Shown here: one piece after another, positions 6,473 to 9,624 of the stretch
Numbering within the stretch: position 1 is the first letter of the stretch
How the letters are laid out: every line of letters starts with the position of its first letter
Assembly (NCBI GenBank): GCA_046717125.1
Contig: JBKJVQ010000012.1
Span: 1-9,624 of the forward strand
DNA: 9,624 nt
Source of the DNA: JBKJVQ01 sp046717125
GTDB lineage: Bacteria > Pseudomonadota > Alphaproteobacteria > Rhizobiales > Methyloligellaceae
Reading direction: 5' to 3'
Made by a program: the position numbers and the translations under genes
Notes under the pieces: generated by a model
What the model was told of the DNA's origin: nothing
The model's database searches: none
What the model saw: only the letters and a program-made list of their open reading frames with translations

Positions 6473-6577
6473 TGCGCTGCGCGCCAGTGCGTTGCCGCAT
6501 ACGGCATAGGCGATCCGGCCGGAACGCTGCATCGGGAGCGCGGTTGTGCTTTGAAGTCGATTTTCAAGGAGACCGCC

Positions 6578-6814
6578 ATGGCGCGCTGCGAGACCTGCGG
6601 TAACGACTACGACAAGAGCTTCGATGTCGTGATGGGCGGCAAGACGCACAGCTTCGACAGCTTCGAATGCGCGATTCAGGCGCTGGCGCCGACCTGCCCG
6701 CATTGCCATTGCCGCGTCATCGGCCACGGTGTCGAAGCCGAGGGCACGATCTATTGCTGCGCCCATTGCGCCAAGGAAGCCGGCATTGAAGGCCTCGACG
6801 ACCGGGTGGATTGA
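6578..6814 (+). CDS. Small Cys-rich metallothionein-like / zinc-ribbon protein
   Basis: This 78-residue protein has nine cysteines (4, 7, 31, 40, 43, 45, 60, 61, 64) and five histidines (24, 42, 44, 50, 63). CETC and FECA in the first half could form one zinc knuckle. CPHCHC and YCCAHCA in the second resemble bacterial metallothionein (SmtA-like) spacing, so it may bind two or more zinc, copper or cadmium ions. It is probably cytoplasmic; no signal peptide is seen. AAGGAG at 6566-6571, six bases before the ATG, supports the start; an ATG at 6551 in the same frame lacks such a site. It stands alone between the chemoreceptor remnant and the 217-nt intergenic region. I recognise the type as a conserved alphaproteobacterial hypothetical. 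A zinc-ribbon binding partner role is an alternative to metal storage. Confidence 0.88.
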   Translation: MARCETCGNDYDKSFDVVMGGKTHSFDSFECAIQALAPTCPHCHCRVIGHGVEAEGTIYCCAHCAKEAGIEGLDDRVD

Positions 6815-7031
6815 GGAAGCATCCCAGCTTTTGAAGTCAGCCCCAAAGAACGCGAACACCTCAACGGCCGAGAGTTGAGCCGTCTAACAGAAACTTAATT
6901 TGGCGCTGACGAAAAAACCCGGTCATGGTACCGGGGAATGCTTCGCGCGGCCCGATTGCGCAGCGCCCCCGTTTCGGCGACGACCAGTCGCGGCTCCCCC
7001 GTAGCCCGAGAAGCTGAAAGATTCCTCACCC
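6815..7031. other. Intergenic region upstream of the binding-protein genes
   Basis: This 217-nt stretch holds no convincing gene. It contains a weak 6-bp hairpin (CTCAAC 6860-6865 with GTTGAG 6874-6879), the minus-strand terminator at 6912-6935, and a 5-bp hairpin (GCGAC 6977-6981 with GTCGC 6987-6991). A promoter for the downstream gene should lie here; TTGAGC at 6875 and TAATTT at 6896 are only 15 bp apart, so no promoter is claimed. I recognise no known riboswitch. Confidence 0.5.
6912..6935 (-). terminator. Intrinsic terminator reading on the minus strand
   Basis: On the minus strand CCCGGT, a six-base loop and ACCGGG form a perfect 6-bp GC-rich stem (6918-6935), followed directly by six T residues (plus-strand A-run 6912-6917). 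This is the standard intrinsic terminator layout for transcription running leftward. No minus-strand gene is recognisable to its right, so it may end an unannotated small or antisense RNA, or block leftward read-through. On the plus strand there is no T-run. Confidence 0.55.
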
Positions 7032-9125
7032 ATGACGATGCGATTTGTCTCGCCCTTCGCTGCGCTGTTGCTGTGCATTGTGTCTTCGCTGGCCGCCTCG
7101 GCGCAGGAAGCGCCTGCTTCGCCGCCGTCCGAGGCCGCTCCGTCCCCCGCTTCCGCTCCCGCACAGCCTGCCGCGCCGCAGCCAGCGCCCGCTTCGCCGG
7201 ATGCCCCTGAAGGCGCGCAGCCCGTGCCGATCGCACCTGCCGCCGAAGCGCCCGTCGCACCGAAGCGGCATGCCATGTCGCTGATCGGCGATCCGAAATA
7301 CCCGGCCGATTATCGGCATTTCGACTATGCGAACCCTGATGCCCCGAAGGGCGGGCTTGTCCGTATGCCGGTGGTCGGTTCCTTCGACAGCCTCAACGTC
7401 ATGCTGTTCCGCGGAATGCCCGCCGCCGGCCTGACCCTGATCTACGACTCGCTGTTTGCCGACAGTCTGGAAGAGTCTTCGACCAATTACGGTCAGATCG
7501 CGGAATGGGCGTCCTATCCAGACGACTACTCCTCCGTCACGTTCACGCTGCGCCCCGAGGCGCGTTGGCACGACGGCCGACAGATGACGACCGAGGACGT
7601 AATCTGGAGCCTCGATACCTGGAAGAATGCCAGTCCGCAGCAGGCGCTTTATTACAAGAACGTGGCGCGCGCCGAAGAGACTGCGCCGGGCGAGGTGACG
7701 TTCTTTTTCGACGTGAAGAACAATCGCGAACTGCCGATGATCATGGGCCAGCTCATCGTCCTGCCGAAGCATTGGTGGACAGCAACCGACGCTAACGGGG
7801 CGCCACGCGATCCGATGAAGACGACGCTGGAGATGCCGCTCGGCTCGGGGTCATACAAGGTGAAGCGCGTTTCGCCCGGCCGCACAGTCTCTTATGAACG
7901 CGTCAACGATTATTGGGGCAGGGACCTGCCCGTGAACCGCGGGCAGAACAATTTCGACGAGATCCGCTTCGAATATTATCGGGACTCGACCATCGCGTTC
8001 GAGAGCTTCAAGGCTGGCAATCTCGACTATTACACGGAGACCAGCGCCAAGAACTGGGCGACGGCCTACAACTTCCCGGCCATGCAATCGGGGAAAGTGA
8101 AAAAAGAAGAGATCAAACTCGGCAATATCGAGTTCATGCAAGGCTTCGTCCTGAATCTGCGCCGGCCGCAATTCCAGGACGCCCGCGTGCGCCGCGCCTT
8201 CAATCTGGCATTCGATTTCGAGTGGGCGAACAAGAACCTGTTCTATGGCCAGTACAAGCGCACTTCGAGCTATTTCGAGAATTCGGAACTCGCCGCGACG
8301 GGAGTGCCCGAGGGCCGCGAACGCGAGATTCTGGACGGGGTGAAGGCCGAAATTCCGCCTGAGCTTTTCACCGCTCCTTACGCCAATCCGGCCAATGGCG
8401 ACCGCAACGCGCTGCGCGATCACTTGCGCGAGGCCGCGGACCTGCTGGCTCAGGCCGGCTGGACGGTTCGCACCGAAGAAGTCGCAGATCCCGATTGCGG
8501 GTTCTGGTGCGGCATCCTGAATTCGGTCGGGCTTGGCGCGCCCAAGACCGCGCGCACCCTGCGCAACAAGGAGGGCCAGCCATTCGAGGTCGAGTTCCTG
8601 CTTGTGCAGCCGGATTTCGAGCGCATCGTCCAGCCCTACATCCAGAATCTGGAACGGCTCGGCATTCGCGCGCGCATTCGCATCGTCGACAGCCCGCAAT
8701 ATCAGCGGCGGACTGACGATTTCGATTTCGACATTGTCACCTCGACCTTTCCCCAATCGGAATCGCCGGGCAACGAGCAACGCGATTTCTGGGGTTCGGA
8801 CGCTGCCAAACAGCAGGGCAGCCGGAACCTGATCGGCATTCAGAACCCCGCCATCGACAAGATCGTGGACACGCTGATCTTTGCGAAGGACCGACCGGAA
8901 CTTGTCGCCGCGACCCGGGCGCTCGATCGCGTGCTGCTCTGGAATCACTACCTCGTTCCGCAATGGCACTCGCCGGCGTCGCGCATCGCCTACTGGGACC
9001 GCTACGCCCATCCCGAGACGCTGCCGAAGCAGACGGTGGGGTTTCTCCAGGTGTGGTGGCAGCGGCCGGACGCTCCGCCGCCTCCACCTGAAAAGGATAT
9101 CCCACGGGAATCGTCGGTCAACTGA
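7032..9125 (+). CDS. Periplasmic solute-binding protein, family 5 (YejA-like peptide binding)
   Basis: This 697-residue exported protein should capture oligopeptides in the periplasm and deliver them to an ABC importer. A signal peptide covers residues 1-24 (hydrophobic core FAALLLCIVSSLAA, cleavage after ASA). Residues about 26-77 are a Pro/Ala-rich low-complexity linker. The SBP family 5 fold follows: FDYANPDAPKGG, VTFTLRPEARWHDG, a glycine turn in PLGSGSYKV, YERVNDYWGRDLPVNRG, and the hinge region around VRRAFNLAFDFEWANK, all typical of YejA. Cys489 and Cys493 form a CxxxC pair that could be a periplasmic disulfide. The C-terminus ends in a proline run. It is longer than usual YejA proteins (about 600) because of the linker. 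Only a weak GAAAG lies before the ATG; an ATG two codons later is also possible. Its stop overlaps the next start in TGATG. Confidence 0.94.
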   Translation: MTMRFVSPFAALLLCIVSSLAASAQEAPASPPSEAAPSPASAPAQPAAPQPAPASPDAPEGAQPVPIAPAAEAPVAPKRHAMSLIGDPKYPADYRHFDYANPDAPKGGLVRMPVVGSFDSLNVMLFRGMPAAGLTLIYDSLFADSLEESSTNYGQIAEWASYPDDYSSVTFTLRPEARWHDGRQMTTEDVIWSLDTWKNASPQQALYYKNVARAEETAPGEVTFFFDVKNNRELPMIMGQLIVLPKHWWTATDANGAPRDPMKTTLEMPLGSGSYKVKRVSPGRTVSYERVNDYWGRDLPVNRGQNNFDEIRFEYYRDSTIAFESFKAGNLDYYTETSAKNWATAYNFPAMQSGKVKKEEIKLGNIEFMQGFVLNLRRPQFQDARVRRAFNLAFDFEWANKNLFYGQYKRTSSYFENSELAATGVPEGREREILDGVKAEIPPELFTAPYANPANGDRNALRDHLREAADLLAQAGWTVRTEEVADPDCGFWCGILNSVGLGAPKTARTLRNKEGQPFEVEFLLVQPDFERIVQPYIQNLERLGIRARIRIVDSPQYQRRTDDFDFDIVTSTFPQSESPGNEQRDFWGSDAAKQQGSRNLIGIQNPAIDKIVDTLIFAKDRPELVAATRALDRVLLWNHYLVPQWHSPASRIAYWDRYAHPETLPKQTVGFLQVWWQRPDAPPPPPEKDIPRESSVN

Positions 9126-9624
9126 TGATGCGTGCGATGGCGAGCACAGGCAGGATCCACTCGCGACGGCTTGTCGGCCATTGGATGGCGGTCTGCCTGG
9201 CGTTGACCGCCGGGCTGCTGGCCGCGCCCACCCAAGCCGCTGAACGCCGTCACGGCCTGTCCGCTTTCGGCGAGTTGAAATACGCCCCCGACTTCCACCA
9301 CTTGGAGTATGCGAATCCGGATGCCCCGAAAGGGGGCATCTTCTCGCTGATCGGCTGGGGCGGCGTCACGACATTCGACAGCCTGAACGGCTTCATCCTG
9401 AGGGGCAACGCGGCGCAGGGGCTCGAACTCCTGTTCGATACGCTGATGGCGCGCGCTGAAGACGAGCCCGACGCCGTGTACGGGCTTGTCGCCCGCGAGG
9501 CGGAGGTCGCCGACGACAGGCTTTCGGTAACATTCTACCTTCGACCCGAGGCACGGTTCTCCGACGGTTCCCCAGTGACCGCGGACGATCTGGTATTCTC
9601 CTTCGACACGCTCAAGGAGAAGGG
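9125..9624 (+). CDS. Second YejA-like solute-binding protein (partial, runs off the edge)
   Basis: The first 166 residues of another family 5 solute-binding protein are visible, open to the window end. A basic N-terminus with RRLVGHW leads into a hydrophobic stretch (about 20-34), and a signal cleavage site is likely after QAA near residue 39. The mature part carries LEYANPDAPKGG, a TTFDSLN motif, VTFYLRPEARFSDG and VTADDLVFSFDTLK. These match the first binding protein position for position but with much divergence, so the pair is an old tandem duplication. It lacks the Pro/Ala linker of its neighbour. The ATG at 9125 shares a base with the preceding stop (TGATG); a second ATG follows at 9128. 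No strong ribosome site is seen, so translation is probably coupled. Permease and ATPase genes are expected further right. Confidence 0.92.
   Translation, partial: MMRAMASTGRIHSRRLVGHWMAVCLALTAGLLAAPTQAAERRHGLSAFGELKYAPDFHHLEYANPDAPKGGIFSLIGWGGVTTFDSLNGFILRGNAAQGLELLFDTLMARAEDEPDAVYGLVAREAEVADDRLSVTFYLRPEARFSDGSPVTADDLVFSFDTLKEK

Noticed and set aside
6260..6859. 199-residue open frame on the minus strand opposite the chemoreceptor remnant and Cys-rich gene
   Set aside because: No domain is recognisable, and it is antisense to well-supported coding sequence with good ribosome site and motifs.
6860..6879. Hairpin CTCAAC/GTTGAG as a terminator for the Cys-rich gene
   Set aside because: The stem is only six base pairs with mixed composition and no T-run follows.
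7851..9011. 386-residue open frame on the minus strand opposite the first binding protein
   Set aside because: It is antisense to a clear family 5 binding protein and has no recognisable domain; long antisense frames are expected in GC-rich DNA.
1..9624. tRNA, rRNA, CRISPR array, insertion sequence or prophage signature
   Set aside because: No tRNA-like cloverleaf, regularly spaced repeats, transposase or integrase motifs, or terminal inverted repeats were seen on either strand.

Overview
The window is GC-rich and densely coded. Its gene families (an ArsR/SRPBCC pair, DUF899, DUF1428, a YejA-like binding-protein pair and a small Cys-rich protein ending in CCAHCA) suggest an alphaproteobacterium, probably Hyphomicrobiales (rhizobia-like). 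The genus cannot be fixed from the sequence alone.

Layout. (1) At 13-939, minus strand, lies the ATPase of an ABC-2 type exporter; its permease probably starts just off the left edge. (2) A divergent region at 940-1049 carries a TTGACA -35 box and a perfect 8+8 bp inverted repeat at 1038-1061. The repeat includes the start codon of an ArsR-type repressor. (3) From 1050 to 5933 runs a tight plus-strand operon of nine genes: ArsR regulator, SRPBCC/AHSA1 protein, glutathione S-transferase, VOC protein, DUF899 thioredoxin-like protein, GNAT acetyltransferase, second glutathione S-transferase, second VOC protein and DUF1428 protein. Gaps are at most 51 nt and two junctions overlap. A 9-bp hairpin at 5943-5970 follows the last gene. 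(4) At 5934-6577 there is no intact gene, but there is a remnant of a methyl-accepting chemotaxis protein (6037-6472). It lacks both ends and is frameshifted inside its signalling tip. (5) At 6578-6814 is a 78-residue, nine-cysteine metallothionein-like or zinc-ribbon protein. (6) At 6815-7031 is a gene-free stretch holding a terminator-like hairpin that reads on the minus strand. (7) From 7032 to the right edge are two tandem, overlapping, paralogous periplasmic peptide-binding proteins of the YejA/SBP family 5 type. The second is cut by the window edge.

How it fits together. The operon at 1050-5933 looks like an autorepressed small-molecule stress module. It has two glutathione transferases, two glyoxalase-fold proteins, a CxxC thioredoxin-fold protein, an acetyltransferase and a ligand-binding SRPBCC protein under one small repressor, next to a divergent exporter. 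Conjugation, modification and export of a reactive or toxic compound is a reasonable inference. No substrate can be named, and several members (DUF899, DUF1428, SRPBCC) have no established function. The right-hand binding proteins probably belong to an ABC peptide importer whose permeases lie outside the window.
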